Shown: positions 37,402 through 46,910 of the stretch, piece after piece
How positions within the stretch are numbered: the first letter of the stretch is position 1
How the letters are laid out: each line of letters starts with the position of its first letter
DNA from: CAWGMT01 sp963823675
GTDB lineage: Bacteria; Planctomycetota; Planctomycetia; Isosphaerales; Isosphaeraceae
Direction of reading: 5' to 3'
Assembly (NCBI GenBank): GCA_963823675.1
Contig: CAWGMT010000007.1
Coordinates: forward strand, 806,001-870,000
DNA length: 64,000 bases
The notes under the pieces: model-generated
Told to the model about the DNA's origin: nothing
What the model saw: only the letters and a program-made list of their open reading frames with translations
Database searches by the model: none
Position numbers and translations under genes: made by a program

Positions 37402-38232
37402 ATGCGCAAAGTACTTTCGCGGATGGTGCTTCGGATCGCCACGGCGGTGGCCGCCATTTTGATCGCCTCCCCGGCGCCTGGCGGTGACATCAGCATCACG
37501 GTGACCAACGATCAGCCGGCGGGCGGGTTCGCCCTGGCTCCGGTGTGGTTCGGCGTCCAGAACGGCTCGTTCAATGCGTTCACCCCTGGCAGTGCCGCGA
37601 GCTCTCAGATCGCAACTCTGGCCGAGTACGGCAATACCGCTCCGCTGGCGAGCCTTTTCGCCGGCAACGGTCCTGAAACGACCTTGACTTCCGGGGGCAT
37701 GCTGCCCCAATTCCTGCCAGGGCAGTCGGCGACGACGATCCTGAGCGTCAGCAATCCGAGCGTCGACCAATTCTTGAGCTTCGCCGGCATGGTCGTGCCT
37801 TCCAACGACTTCTTCATGGGCAATGCCACCCCGCTCCAGATTTTCAACTCAAGCGGCAGTTTCGTCGGACCGATGACGATCAAAGTCTATGGATTCGACG
37901 TCTGGGATGCGCAGACCGAGCAGCTTAGCACCTCGGTTGCCCTGACCTTCATTCAAGGAGAAACCCCCGGAAGCGGGATGCAGATCACCGATGGCATGAT
38001 CACCCCATTCTTGAGCGAGCCGAATTCGGCAAGCTTCCTCCAGAGCATCGAGGGCCTGACCACGGCCGCGGGCTATCCGATCAGCCACGTATTCAGTGCC
38101 GACGACCTGATTGCCACGATCCAGATTTCGTCCGTCCCGGAACCATCGTCGCTGCTACTCCTGGGCCTGGGATTGGCCGGCGTGCTCTACGGCAGGACGC
38201 GGGCCAGTTTGCGGTCGCGGGCACGGCAATGA
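37402..38232 (+). CDS. Spondin-domain PEP-CTERM protein
   Basis: The ATG at 37402 gives a signal peptide (RIATAVAAILIASPAPGG). The in-frame extension to 37186 is rejected. The mature part reads as a Spondin_N-like domain: ISITVTNDQPAGGFALAPVW, FGVQNGSFNAFTPG and ATLAEYGNTAPLASLF. The end is a PEP-CTERM signal (SVPEPSSLLLLGLGLAGVLY then basic residues). It is probably exported and processed by an exosortase. It sits divergent from an ECF sigma/anti-sigma pair and convergent with a protein kinase gene. Confidence 0.87.
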   Translation: MRKVLSRMVLRIATAVAAILIASPAPGGDISITVTNDQPAGGFALAPVWFGVQNGSFNAFTPGSAASSQIATLAEYGNTAPLASLFAGNGPETTLTSGGMLPQFLPGQSATTILSVSNPSVDQFLSFAGMVVPSNDFFMGNATPLQIFNSSGSFVGPMTIKVYGFDVWDAQTEQLSTSVALTFIQGETPGSGMQITDGMITPFLSEPNSASFLQSIEGLTTAAGYPISHVFSADDLIATIQISSVPEPSSLLLLGLGLAGVLYGRTRASLRSRARQ

Positions 38233-38263
38233 CCAAAAGCCCGCCCGCTGCGCAACCCCGCGC

Positions 38264-40825
38264 TCAAGGTCCCCCCAGCTTCCGCTGGAGCGCCCGCTGC
38301 TGGGCGTCCTGGACAGCGGATTCGCGCATCACGTTGGCCCAAATGGTGCTCATCTGAGCCTGAATCTGGTTCATCTGGAGGTTCTCCCACATCTGCTTCC
38401 GCAGTCTCAGAACGGCCTTATAATACTTGGCCAATTTGAACACTCTTTCGGTTTCCCAGTCCTTGTCCTCTCCTATGGCGGGCTTCGAGCCGTCTGCGCT
38501 CACCGCGAGCGTCTCGTACACGATATCGGGAACCATTCCCCCCCTTAAGCGCGGATAGGAATTCTGGAGGATCGCGACGGCAACAAGCCCGCATTCGCCG
38601 GCTTTCGTGACCCCAAGGGTCAGGATCGCCGGCTTTTTCTCGAGCTGCGCTGAATTGAGCGCGTCGAGGCGATCGGCCAGTTTGGGCTCTAACTCCAGAT
38701 CGCTTGTGACACCCGAGATCAAGTAGAATCTCGATCCAGGTTTACTCGATAACGATTCGAATCGGCGCTCGGTCGCGGAGTACTTGCGCGGACCGTCGGG
38801 CCGGTCGTATCGGGAGCGTGCAAGTTCGTACATGCCGGCCGGCATGATGACCTTGCCGGCATGGGGAAGAGGCGCGGCGAGAATCTTGTCGAGCGTCTCC
38901 TTGACCCGGACCGGCCGCCGCGCCAGCAGACCGAAGTCGAATCGGTTCGGCTCGGGCTTATGGGACGGCGTCGCATTGCTGGCGGCTGCCGGCCCCGGAG
39001 ACCGTTCGGCTCGGCGGTTGAAGCGGGACACGGCTTCGGCCGTCGGCGGATCGACCGATTCAGACTGCCTGGGGGCATTGCTGGAAACGTCGCCCGCCGG
39101 TCGTTCCTTCGTGCTGGATTCGACGCCATGACTTGGTTTCGTGGATGTCTTCAAGGCCAGTTCGCGCTGGCGTTGGCCTGGCACGTTAGCCTGAGGTGGT
39201 GCACTCGATTCCGGCGGCTTTGGCGCGGGCGGCGCGGTGGTCGCGACGGGCGCAACAATCGGCGTCGTGCCTGGCGTCGCCGGCGGCGGCTCCGATCGAA
39301 TCCACCCCAGCAACAGCAACCCAAAGCCCAGCACGGCCGCCGTCCACATTGCGCCGCCCACTACGAGGGCCCAGGCGGGAATCTTCTTGGCCGGCGCGGC
39401 GCGTCCCCGTCCAGCGCCGGAAGGGGCTCGCGTCCGGTCGAGCTCCGTATTGACCTGGACCTTCAACATCGCCGTCGCCGTATTCTCCTCCGCTTCAGGC
39501 GCGGTGCGCTCGACCAAGGTCTTCGACTGGCGCCCGCCGGCCGCGATGGCGGGGTCGGGCGGGCGGGGCTTCGGCCCGTGACCTTCCGGGACGTACTGAG
39601 CCACTGTCTGGCCGCCCACGGCCTTCGGTGTCTGAGGCCGGGCATCGCCGGGCGGGGCCTTGAATGCCGCTGTACCGCCGGGGACTGCGCCTGGCTCTCG
39701 TGGTTGGGCACGCTGGCCGCCGCTACCCGGAGCGGAGTACGCCTTCGTGACGCCAGAACCGGGCGTGCGAGACGGCCGGCCCATGTCCGACGCGGCGGCT
39801 TCCATCGGTGATTTGCAGGCAGGGCAAGCCGCGTGCTTGCCCGACTCGATCAGCCTGGCGAAGTCGGCGGCGGACGCCCATCCGCCATTTCCGCAAGCCG
39901 GACACTTGAGCCGGACGCGGCCGTCGTCGCGCGCGACTGCGACCGCATTCTGGGTCTCGGCGGCGACCGCCGCCGCCAGGGCGGCACACGAACGATATCG
40001 TTGGTTCGGGTCCTTGGCCAATCCCATCAGCACGGCCTGCGACAGCCCCTCGGGCAGCGCCGGGCACCACCTGGTCAACCGGGCCGGGGCCTTCGACGTA
40101 TGCAGCACGAGGAGCTTGGTCTTGGCATCGCTTTCGAACGGCCTGCGGCCACAAAGGATTTCGTACACGGTGACTGCCAGAGCGTACTGGTCGACCCGGC
40201 CGTCGAACGGCTCGCCCATGATGAGCTCGGGCGCCATGTATTCGGGCGTGCCCAGCACCATCCCCGCTCCGGTCATCGCCGTCTGCGTGCTCTTCGTCTC
40301 GGGCGACGAGGCGAGGACCTTGGCCACGCCGAAATCGCTCAGGAAGGCGTGTCCCTCGGCATCGAACAGGATGTTGCCGGGCTTGACGTCGCGGTGGACG
40401 TATCCCTGCGTGTGGACATAATCAAGCGCATCGGCGACGGCCGCGAGCCAGCGGGGAACTGTCTTCGGGTCGGCCGGAAGAGGCTGACGGTCCGGTCCGG
40501 CCGGCCGGTGATCGTCGAGGGTGCCGCCGGGCAGGAACTGCATCACGGCAAAGGGCGTGCCCTCGAACGTGCCGACGTCGGTAACCTTGACAATGTGCGG
40601 GTGCGAGAGCTTCACGAGCGAGCGGATCTCGCGCGTGAACCGGCCGGCGAAATCGGGGTCTTCCATCATCGCCTGGCGGGGCACTTTGATCACGACCTCG
40701 GCGTCAATGTTCTGGTCCAGGGCGCGGTAGACCGACCCCATGCCCCCTTCACCGAGCTTCGCCGTGATCTGGTACCGCCCGCCGGCCAGCGTTAACCCGT
40801 TCCAGTCGGTGGCATGCGTGGTCAT
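38264..40825 (-). CDS. Membrane Ser/Thr protein kinase with zinc ribbon
   Basis: ATG at 40825 after GGAGGA. Residues ~15-290 are a Hanks-type kinase: GEGGMG (25-30), Lys47 in VVIKV, HRDVKPGN with Asp146, DFG with Asp164 and APE at 198-200. It is followed by a zinc ribbon with CPAC (308-311) and CPAC (334-337), a Pro/Ala-rich linker, one membrane helix at 483-509 (WALVVGGAMWTAAVLGFGLL), and a ~340-residue extracytoplasmic region with no domain I recognise. The kinase faces the cytoplasm. All catalytic residues are present, so it should be active. Confidence 0.93.
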   Translation of the reverse strand: MTTHATDWNGLTLAGGRYQITAKLGEGGMGSVYRALDQNIDAEVVIKVPRQAMMEDPDFAGRFTREIRSLVKLSHPHIVKVTDVGTFEGTPFAVMQFLPGGTLDDHRPAGPDRQPLPADPKTVPRWLAAVADALDYVHTQGYVHRDVKPGNILFDAEGHAFLSDFGVAKVLASSPETKSTQTAMTGAGMVLGTPEYMAPELIMGEPFDGRVDQYALAVTVYEILCGRRPFESDAKTKLLVLHTSKAPARLTRWCPALPEGLSQAVLMGLAKDPNQRYRSCAALAAAVAAETQNAVAVARDDGRVRLKCPACGNGGWASAADFARLIESGKHAACPACKSPMEAAASDMGRPSRTPGSGVTKAYSAPGSGGQRAQPREPGAVPGGTAAFKAPPGDARPQTPKAVGGQTVAQYVPEGHGPKPRPPDPAIAAGGRQSKTLVERTAPEAEENTATAMLKVQVNTELDRTRAPSGAGRGRAAPAKKIPAWALVVGGAMWTAAVLGFGLLLLGWIRSEPPPATPGTTPIVAPVATTAPPAPKPPESSAPPQANVPGQRQRELALKTSTKPSHGVESSTKERPAGDVSSNAPRQSESVDPPTAEAVSRFNRRAERSPGPAAASNATPSHKPEPNRFDFGLLARRPVRVKETLDKILAAPLPHAGKVIMPAGMYELARSRYDRPDGPRKYSATERRFESLSSKPGSRFYLISGVTSDLELEPKLADRLDALNSAQLEKKPAILTLGVTKAGECGLVAVAILQNSYPRLRGGMVPDIVYETLAVSADGSKPAIGEDKDWETERVFKLAKYYKAVLRLRKQMWENLQMNQIQAQMSTIWANVMRESAVQDAQQRALQRKLGGP

Positions 40826-41118
40826 GAAACGGTCCTCCGGTCAAGAAACCTATCTTGGTAAAATCGCGCTCGCGATTCAAGACGCGGTGCACGCGGCTCC
40901 ACGAGCGTGCCTCGAGGGTGGTACGCCATACCTGCGAAGGAGATAAACGACGATTTCCTTTTTGTCCGTCCAGCGCCTCAACCCCGTTCTGGGCCTACCA
41001 CGCAGATCTGCTGGCGCTACCGGCGCAGGATTGGGGAATCGGTGCCTTTGACCTGGAGAAGCGACAGCGGGTCAAGGACTTCGTCGCCCCCGGCCAGAGT
41101 ATCGAAGCACTGGAATTG
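40826..41118 (+). other. Intergenic, possible short coding relic
   Basis: A plus-strand frame reads FWAYHADLLALPAQDWGIGA and continues FDLEKRQRVKDFVAPGQSIE before running into repeat copy C at 41119. It has protein-like composition but no start site or family I recognise, so it is noted only as a possible relic. Confidence 0.3.
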
Positions 41119-41224
41119 CTAAATGGCCTTGCACGATTCGGGGAGGGCAAACCTCCGTGTGAGCCGGTTGTTCGCATGGCTCGGACGGAGCCTCGCCCTC
41201 CCGGGATCACGAAACCCCATTTAG
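41119..41224. repeat. ~106-bp palindromic repeat, copy C
   Basis: Ends CTAAATGG and CCATTTAG; the interior is almost identical to copy A (GATTCGGGGAGGGC, GAGCCGGTTGTTCG, GGCTCGGACGGAGCCTCGCC). It begins about 10 bases beyond the stop codon (41234) of the minus-strand CsgG-like gene. Confidence 0.87.
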
Positions 41225-41233
41225 TTGCCGGAA

Positions 41234-41696
41234 CTACTTGTCGGTCGCGGTCCGCTTGGCCGTTTTCTTGTCCGGTTTGAGATCGGTCGCATTCTTGTCC
41301 GGGAAAGCGTTCGCCATGTTGCTGGCGACACGGCCAAGCAGGACCGAGAGCTCACCCTCCCTGAAACTTCACCACGTCATCATGAATGTCAATAATTGTT
41401 CCCATGACGATCAAGTTGGCACCGAGCATCTTGCCGAGCTTGACGGCTTTTTCCGGGTCGAGCAGCCCACTCAAGCCGCCGAATTCGGCCTCCACCAGGA
41501 GCGCGTTGACCCGTTGTCGCTCCACGATGGTGATTCCCTCGATATTCCCGATTTCGAAGGGCGGCACCAGGAGGACGGGCTTCTTCCTTTCGCCACCGGT
41601 TTCCTGGCCCGGCAGGTTGGAGCCCGAGACCAGCAATGCCACCAGGGCGCACCCCAAAACGACTCTGCACGGTAATGCATCGGATTTGGTAGTCAT
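41234..41696 (-). CDS. Short CsgG-like secreted protein (frameshifted)
   Basis: ATG at 41696 after GGGAGGA. A signal peptide (VVLGCALVALLVSGSNLPG) is followed by VLLVPPFEIGN and TIVERQRVNALLVEAEFGGL, SGLLDPEKAVKLGKMLGANLIVMGTI. This is the RFxVVERxxLDxLLxE...A.xLGxxLGADxxVxGxI pattern of CsgG/FlgO-type domains. One extra G near 41351 breaks the frame; the corrected end is GELSVLLGRVASNMANAFPD and a Lys-rich tail to 41234. At ~150 residues it is much shorter than CsgG, lacking the early strands between the two motifs. The role is unknown; curli-type secretion is not implied. Confidence 0.65.
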
Positions 41697-42011
41697 GGTT
41701 TTCCTCCCTTGCGCCAGGATGACCGCGATCAGGCGTCAATCGTCGGTCTCGACTCGGCCACGGCGAAGCAAGCGATTAGTTGGCTATTCTCTCCAGATCC
41801 ATCCGGCACGACAAGGGGGAGTCCCCCGATCGGTTGCGTTTCTCACCGCGCCGGGAGATGCGGTCCTAGCGACGAAGAAGGTCCGCGCTCTCTAGAAATC
41901 ACGCGCCTTACCGTGCATAATTGCAAGGGTCTCGTGACGACGGCAGGCAGGTAGGATTTCATTTCCAAGAATATCGGCCGTTTTCTCTCTTTCGATTCGC
42001 GGGGGGTGGTG
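41697..42011. other. Intergenic between divergent genes
   Basis: About 315 bases with no gene recognised. It should hold the promoters of the CsgG-like gene and the glyoxalase-fold gene; no clear hexamers were found. Confidence 0.5.
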
Positions 42012-42389
42012 ATGATCCGCGGCGTCCACACGATGTTTTACTCCTCCGAGCCCGAGGCGTTCCGGGCGTTTCTGCGGGACAAGCTGGGCTTCCCGGCCTA
42101 CGACGTCGGCGGCGGTTGGCTGATCTTCGACCTGCCCGAAGCCGACATGGGATGCCACCCTGCCGACGCAAGCGGCAAGGAGGGCGCGCCCTCCGGCACT
42201 CAGGACATCTCCTTTTATTGCGACGACATCGAGCACACGGTCGCCGAGCTGAAGGCTCGCGGGGTCGAATTCACGGGACCGGTCACCGACCGGGGGTACG
42301 GCCTGGTTACGTTTTTCCGGGTACCGGGGGGCTTCGAGGTTCAGCTCTACCAGCCGCGCTACAGCAAAGGCCCCGTCGGGCCCGCGTGA
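42012..42389 (+). CDS. Glyoxalase/bleomycin-resistance fold (VOC) protein
   Basis: ATG at 42012; a GTG two codons earlier is also possible. About 125 residues forming two beta-alpha-beta-beta-beta units: IRGVHTMFYSSEPEAFRAFL, LGFPAYDVGGGWLIFDLPEA and DISFYCDDIEHTVAELKARG, then YGLVTFFRVPGGFEVQLYQP. VOC proteins bind a metal with residues such as those in GVHTMFY and EVQLYQP. The substrate is unknown; environmental members are often lyases or resistance proteins. It is followed 73 bases later by the ankyrin-like gene. Confidence 0.85.
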   Translation: MIRGVHTMFYSSEPEAFRAFLRDKLGFPAYDVGGGWLIFDLPEADMGCHPADASGKEGAPSGTQDISFYCDDIEHTVAELKARGVEFTGPVTDRGYGLVTFFRVPGGFEVQLYQPRYSKGPVGPA

Positions 42390-42462
42390 CTTCGCTATCG
42401 TCTGAGACAATCCAACGGGATCAATTCCAGATTCGAGATTCCCGATTACCAAGGAGCCCGGT

Positions 42463-43101
42463 ATGTCCGACTTGATTTCACGGCGATCATTCAGCACGTT
42501 GACGACGGGGTTGGTGCTCGCGTCGGCGACCGAGCTCGCCTCGGCCGGCGACAACCCGAAGATCGATCCGTCGAAGGCCGCCGGTGGGCCGGTCGAGGCG
42601 TCGTTTGAACGCGATTATGCGCCGCCCGGCTTCAAGCCGTCGTGGAAGAAACCGCAGATCAACCGCCTGCTCGTTCAGGACTTCGTCATCTACGCCCACT
42701 CCGAGCTCGAAATGGTGAAGAAGCTGCTGGAGAAGGAGCCCGCTTTGCTCAATGCCACGATGGATTGGGGCCATGGAGACTGGGAGACCGGCCTTGGCGG
42801 CGCATCGCACATGGGCCGGCACGATATCGTCGAATTCCTGCTGGATCGAGGGGCTCGCATCGACATCTTCTGCGCCGCGATGATGGGCCAGCTCGACGCA
42901 GTCAAGTCCTTCCTCACCCTCCAGCCCAAGCTGATCGACGCCAAAGGCCCGCACGGATTCAGCCTGCATTTTCACGCCCAGGTCGGCGACAAGCGGTCCG
43001 AAAACGTGCTGGCGTATCTGCAGTCGATCAAGAAGCTGGAGCTCAAGCCGGTACCGTTTCTCAAGAAGTCGTCCGGTTCGTCCGCCACGCCACTGAAGTG
43101 A
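42463..43101 (+). CDS. Ankyrin-repeat-like exported protein
   Basis: A 212-residue protein. The N-terminus SRRSFSTLTTGLVLASATELA is Tat-like (RR followed by a hydrophobic stretch). Ankyrin-type repeats follow: AHSELEMVKKLLEKEPALLN, MGRHDIVEFLLDRGARIDIF and GQLDAVKSFLTLQPKLIDAK. The conserved GHGDWETGLGGASHM segment is seen in planctomycete homologues. It is presumably a protein-binding scaffold outside the cytoplasm. AGGAGCCCGGT precedes the ATG. Confidence 0.8.
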   Translation: MSDLISRRSFSTLTTGLVLASATELASAGDNPKIDPSKAAGGPVEASFERDYAPPGFKPSWKKPQINRLLVQDFVIYAHSELEMVKKLLEKEPALLNATMDWGHGDWETGLGGASHMGRHDIVEFLLDRGARIDIFCAAMMGQLDAVKSFLTLQPKLIDAKGPHGFSLHFHAQVGDKRSENVLAYLQSIKKLELKPVPFLKKSSGSSATPLK

Positions 43102-43110
43102 CGCGGCCGT

Positions 43111-44052
43111 TCACCGCTGATACGCCGGCAAGAAATGCATATATATTTCGAGAATCAATGACGCCATCGACGTCCAGTAGATCTTGTTCGGGCCGACCAC
43201 GCCCTCGTTGGCCTCGGCGGTGCCTGGGGGGACGTTCCAGGTACCGTCGGCGTTCTGTTTGCTCAGCAATAGCTCGCGGACGCGCGGGTGCCATTCGTTC
43301 CACGACGCGCCGCCAGCCTGGTAAGTAGCCTGGATCGCGTAGTAGTGAAAGTAGAAGAAATATTGTATGCTTTGATCCCATTTGACGGGATACTTGCGCA
43401 AGGCCTGCAAGGCCCTGGCCACGCCAGGGTCGTCGAACTTGCCCAGTAATTGGAGCGAGAGGATCCCCGCGGCACTGGTCGGCGGGCGCGGCCCTGCTCC
43501 GGCCGTGTAGCCGTAGCCGCCATTCCGGTGGGCACAGGCGCGGACATAGCGGATCGCCTTGTCGATCACCGCCGCCGGCACCGGGATCTCGGCATTGTTG
43601 GCGGCGCGCAGCGCCACGATCTGCATCACGGTCACGCTCAGATCCTGGTCGCCGGGATGAGGCTGATAGCGCCAGCCGCCCGAGGGCGATTGCGAGCGGA
43701 TTATCAGATCGACCGCCCTGCGCACCGCCTTTTCGAGCTCGGGGTCGGGGTCCATCCCATACATCTCGGCCAGTGCCAAGGTCGACAGGCCGTGCTCGTA
43801 CATCGAGCTGAACGAGATGTAGCCATTCTCCTTGTGAGTGCTCGCGAGCAAGAACTTCTTGCCGCGCTCGAGGATGTCGCGGTACGGGCCTCGGCCCGGC
43901 GTGTGCCCGCGCCCCATGAATGCCAGAAGTGCAAGCGAGTTGACCGCATTGTTCTGGTGCCAGCTTCCGTCGCTCTTCTGCTTGGTAGCCAGGTAGGCGA
44001 GGCTCTTGTCAACGGCGGCCGTGACCCGCTCGACGACCTTAATCTCCGTCAA
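43111..44052 (-). CDS. Prenyltransferase/squalene-cyclase-like alpha/alpha-barrel protein (N-terminus frameshifted)
   Basis: About 313 residues of helical repeats with QxxxGxW motifs: SLAYLATKQKSDGSWHQ, LIIRSQSPSGGWRYQP, AHRNGGYGYTAG and LLSKQNADGTWNVP. This is the terpene cyclase/prenyltransferase toroid seen in many planctomycete proteins near MoxR clusters. In the adjacent frame just upstream (about 44050-44150) a signal peptide is readable (LFALSPLFLFLTLLGGPAQA) that would join after a one-base correction near 44055, so the real protein is probably exported. The catalytic DxDD of cyclases was not identified. It ends the minus-strand MoxR cluster. Confidence 0.75.
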   Translation of the reverse strand: MTEIKVVERVTAAVDKSLAYLATKQKSDGSWHQNNAVNSLALLAFMGRGHTPGRGPYRDILERGKKFLLASTHKENGYISFSSMYEHGLSTLALAEMYGMDPDPELEKAVRRAVDLIIRSQSPSGGWRYQPHPGDQDLSVTVMQIVALRAANNAEIPVPAAVIDKAIRYVRACAHRNGGYGYTAGAGPRPPTSAAGILSLQLLGKFDDPGVARALQALRKYPVKWDQSIQYFFYFHYYAIQATYQAGGASWNEWHPRVRELLLSKQNADGTWNVPPGTAEANEGVVGPNKIYWTSMASLILEIYMHFLPAYQR

Positions 44053-44189
44053 CGGGTCGGCGCCGCTGCGGGCCCTTGGCCCTGGGCTTGCGCCGGGCCA
44101 CCGAGCAGCGTCAGAAAAAGGAAAAGAGGTGAAAGCGCGAAGAGAGCCGGCGGGATCGGACGCCGCCGTCGCTTTGATGCCTTACGTCG

Positions 44190-44415
44190 CTTTCCCCCCC
44201 TTGCTAAGGGGGGGAAAGGGGGGGTGGTGACGCATGCCTCGGATAGCATGAATGGCTTTCCACCACCCTTTGAACACCTTGCAAATAGTTGTGGGGCGAC
44301 CAGCACCCCATCGCCTCGAACGCCGAGTGATTGGTTGCGCCGGGCCCACCCCCCCTGCCCCCCCTTAGCAAGGGGGGGAGAGAGAACGGGGTGCTCGCCG
44401 AGGCTGTAGAGCGAG
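44190..44415. repeat. G/C-run inverted-repeat element, copy D1
   Basis: The left arm CCCCCCCTTGCTAAGGGGGG and the right arm CCCCCCCTTAGCAAGGGGGG are related by inversion about 160 bases apart. Each arm is itself a hairpin. The interior and right flank (CCTCGGAtA..., AACGGGGTGCTC) resemble copy D2 at 53070. It fills the gap between the cyclase-like and VWA/GATase genes. Confidence 0.8.
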
Positions 44416-44484
44416 ATCGGAACAAGCGAAGTACTGTTGCGGGGGCATCGTTTCCAAGCACTCAGGCGCATCGTCGGCTCCCGT

Positions 44485-46909
44485 TCACGACAGACCGGCC
44501 AGACGGCGCAGGGCCACGTCCAGCGAATAGATGAACATGAGAAGGATCAAGATCAGGCCGTTGTCCCACAGGGACGCTTCGCGATGAACCTCCTCGAGCC
44601 TGGCTTCGCCTTTCAAGAGCGGTGGAATCGTGGGCAGATCGCTCAGCTCGACGAGCTTGCCGAGTGTGGCCGCGGCCAGTGTCTCGAGGGCGGGCCGGTT
44701 CACGTTCGGATTCCGCAGCTCCTCGCCGGCGGCCGCCACCCGGATCAGTGCCTCGACGAGCGGCGCGCCGCCGCCAGGTTGGTAGGACAGGCGGTATTCC
44801 CCAGGCTCCTTGACGGTATGCTTGCCGGTGTAGCGGCCCTTGGTCACGGGGTCGGCGGCCAGCGCGATGGTTTCGGCGGCCTGGCCGGTGCGCTGGACCT
44901 GGAGCGGCAGCGTCGGCTCGGTGCGCGGCTGCCCCGCGGGGCCAATCGCCATGAGCTCGATCTGGGCCTCTTCACCAGGCTGTGCGCGGATGGGGCGGGC
45001 CTCGATCCAGCTTTTGGTCGCACCATGCTGCTCGCGGCGAGCGACGAAACGAATCGCCTGGCCCCAGAACTTGTAGAAGAAACGGTCGCCCACGTTTCGC
45101 CGCCAGAGCCAGGTCGAATCGGTGCCGACGAAGAAAACGCGTCCGCGGCCGGCGTAGTGGTAAGCCAGAATCGGCAGCTTGCCGAAGCGGCCGACACTGC
45201 TGGGGTTCCGGGCCAGCACCGTCGCGGCGGGCGCGGGCCGCTCGACGGCCGCGCACCAGTAGTACGGCGGCATCTGGCCCCAGGCTGTCTGGTTGCGGCC
45301 CGGATCATCATAGAGCCGCATCACCTCGTGAACGGCCCCATCGGGCGAAAGCTCGAGCTGGAATGGCTTGTACACCGGAGCATCGAGCCCGCCGGTGTTC
45401 GATTGCAGGCGGACAGGCAAGAGCTCCTGCAAGTGCACGTCGAGTGCATGGGGCGTGAAGCGGGGACCGGCGGCGACCACCAGACCCACGCCATGCTCGC
45501 GGACTGCCTCGACCAGGGCGGCGGCGAATGTGCCGTCGATCAAGCGCGGGGAGGCATCGCCGAGAATGACGGTGTGATACGCGGCCAGCTCCTGGGAAGA
45601 CCTGGGCAGAGATGTGGCCTGGGCCTCAGCCGGGCGCCGGCTGACCTCGGCCTCGAGCACGACTGTGGGCTCGAGACGGCTCGTTTTCCCGCTCAGCCCG
45701 TGGTCGCGCCGCATGGCGTTCTTGAGGAAGCGGAAGTCCCAGCGCGGGAGGCCGTCGACCAAAAGCACGCGGAGCTTCTCGTCGCTGACCCGGACAAAGG
45801 CGACATCCGTGTTGTTGGACCGGAGTTGCTCGGGCTCCTCGGGCTGCGGCGCAATGGCGACGGTCAGGTACTTGGTCCCCACCTCCCTGGCCGGGAAGGT
45901 CAGCTCGATCCGCTGCTCCTCCGCATCATGCAGAACGAGGTCCTTGGAGTCGAGCAGCGTGCTGCCGTCGCGCAGCGCGACCTTGACCGCACGCGCGTCG
46001 AACCCTTGCGACGCGACCGTCACCGAGACCCGCGCGGTGTCGCCGACGAATACCAGGCCCGAAGTGAACACATCGGCCACGACGACGTCGCGGGCGCGGG
46101 CCTGTGATCCAGTGGGTATCGCAAAGACCGGAGCGCCGCCGCGCGCGGCGCCCTGGGCGGCCTCGGCGGGCGAGCGTCCACCCGTGTTCTGCCCATCGCT
46201 GAAGAGCAGGATCCCCGCGACAGTCCGGCCGGCCGCGTCGTCCAGCACCTTGCCGATCGCGTCGCCCATGTGCGTGGCCGAGGCGTCGAAGGTGGAGGGC
46301 GTAGCAAGCTCGAGTCCGACACTTTCCACCGCCAGCGGAGCCGGCTGCCTGGCGAAACTGTAGGCGAGGACTTCAAATCTCCGGGACATCGGTTCGAGAA
46401 ACTCCATGCTACCCGGCGCTCACGACCGCTTGCGCCAGCCCGGCGCGGGTCATCCGTTCCAGCGCCGTGCGCTGTTCGGCTTTCTGCGAGGCGGGCGCGC
46501 TCGCTCCGGAAGGTTGCCGGGCGAAAGCCGCGCGGGCCAGTGCCTCGACCTCATCGCTGGCCGGGAACGGTCCAGCGGGAAGCTGCATGCTCGCGGAACG
46601 GTCGAAGAGAAGCGCCACGACCGGGCGCTTCTCGATCGCGTAGTCGATCCTCAGGTAAGGGCCGGCCAGCACGACCACGAGAACTGTCAGGACGGCCAAC
46701 CGGGTCAGGTCGAGCGCCGCGCGGAGTGCCGGCGACGCAGTGGCCAGATTGCGGCGCTGGCGGCGGATGATGAACCACCCGGCGGGGACAAGCAGGGCAA
46801 GTCCTACCCAGAGCAGCCCCGGGCGCTGGAACGCGAGCACGGCCTGGTCGAGTCGCGCCAGGATCTCGTCGCCCACGCCGATCATTTTCAGAATGCGAAA
46901 GAGCATCAA
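44485..46909 (-). CDS. VWA / glutamine-amidotransferase-like membrane protein (frameshifted)
   Basis: Read as one protein of about 807 residues. The N-terminal part (46909-46409) has two membrane helices (GLLWVGLALLVPAGWFII; RLAVLTVLVVVLAGPYL) and the VWA MIDAS motif LFDRSASM. The frame breaks at SAG|SMEFLEPM, where one extra G explains the split. It continues with GILLFSDGQNTGG, a class-I GATase-like fold (RVLLVDGLPRWDFRFLKNAM) and a final helix (GLILILLMFIYSLDVALRRL). Such proteins are standard in planctomycete MoxR clusters. It overlaps closely with its upstream neighbour (one base between), so co-translation is likely. Confidence 0.82.
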
Positions 46910-46910
46910 C

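Noticed and set aside
44437..46107. 556-codon plus-strand frame inside the VWA/GATase gene
   Set aside because: Shadow of the minus-strand gene; no domain or start signal.
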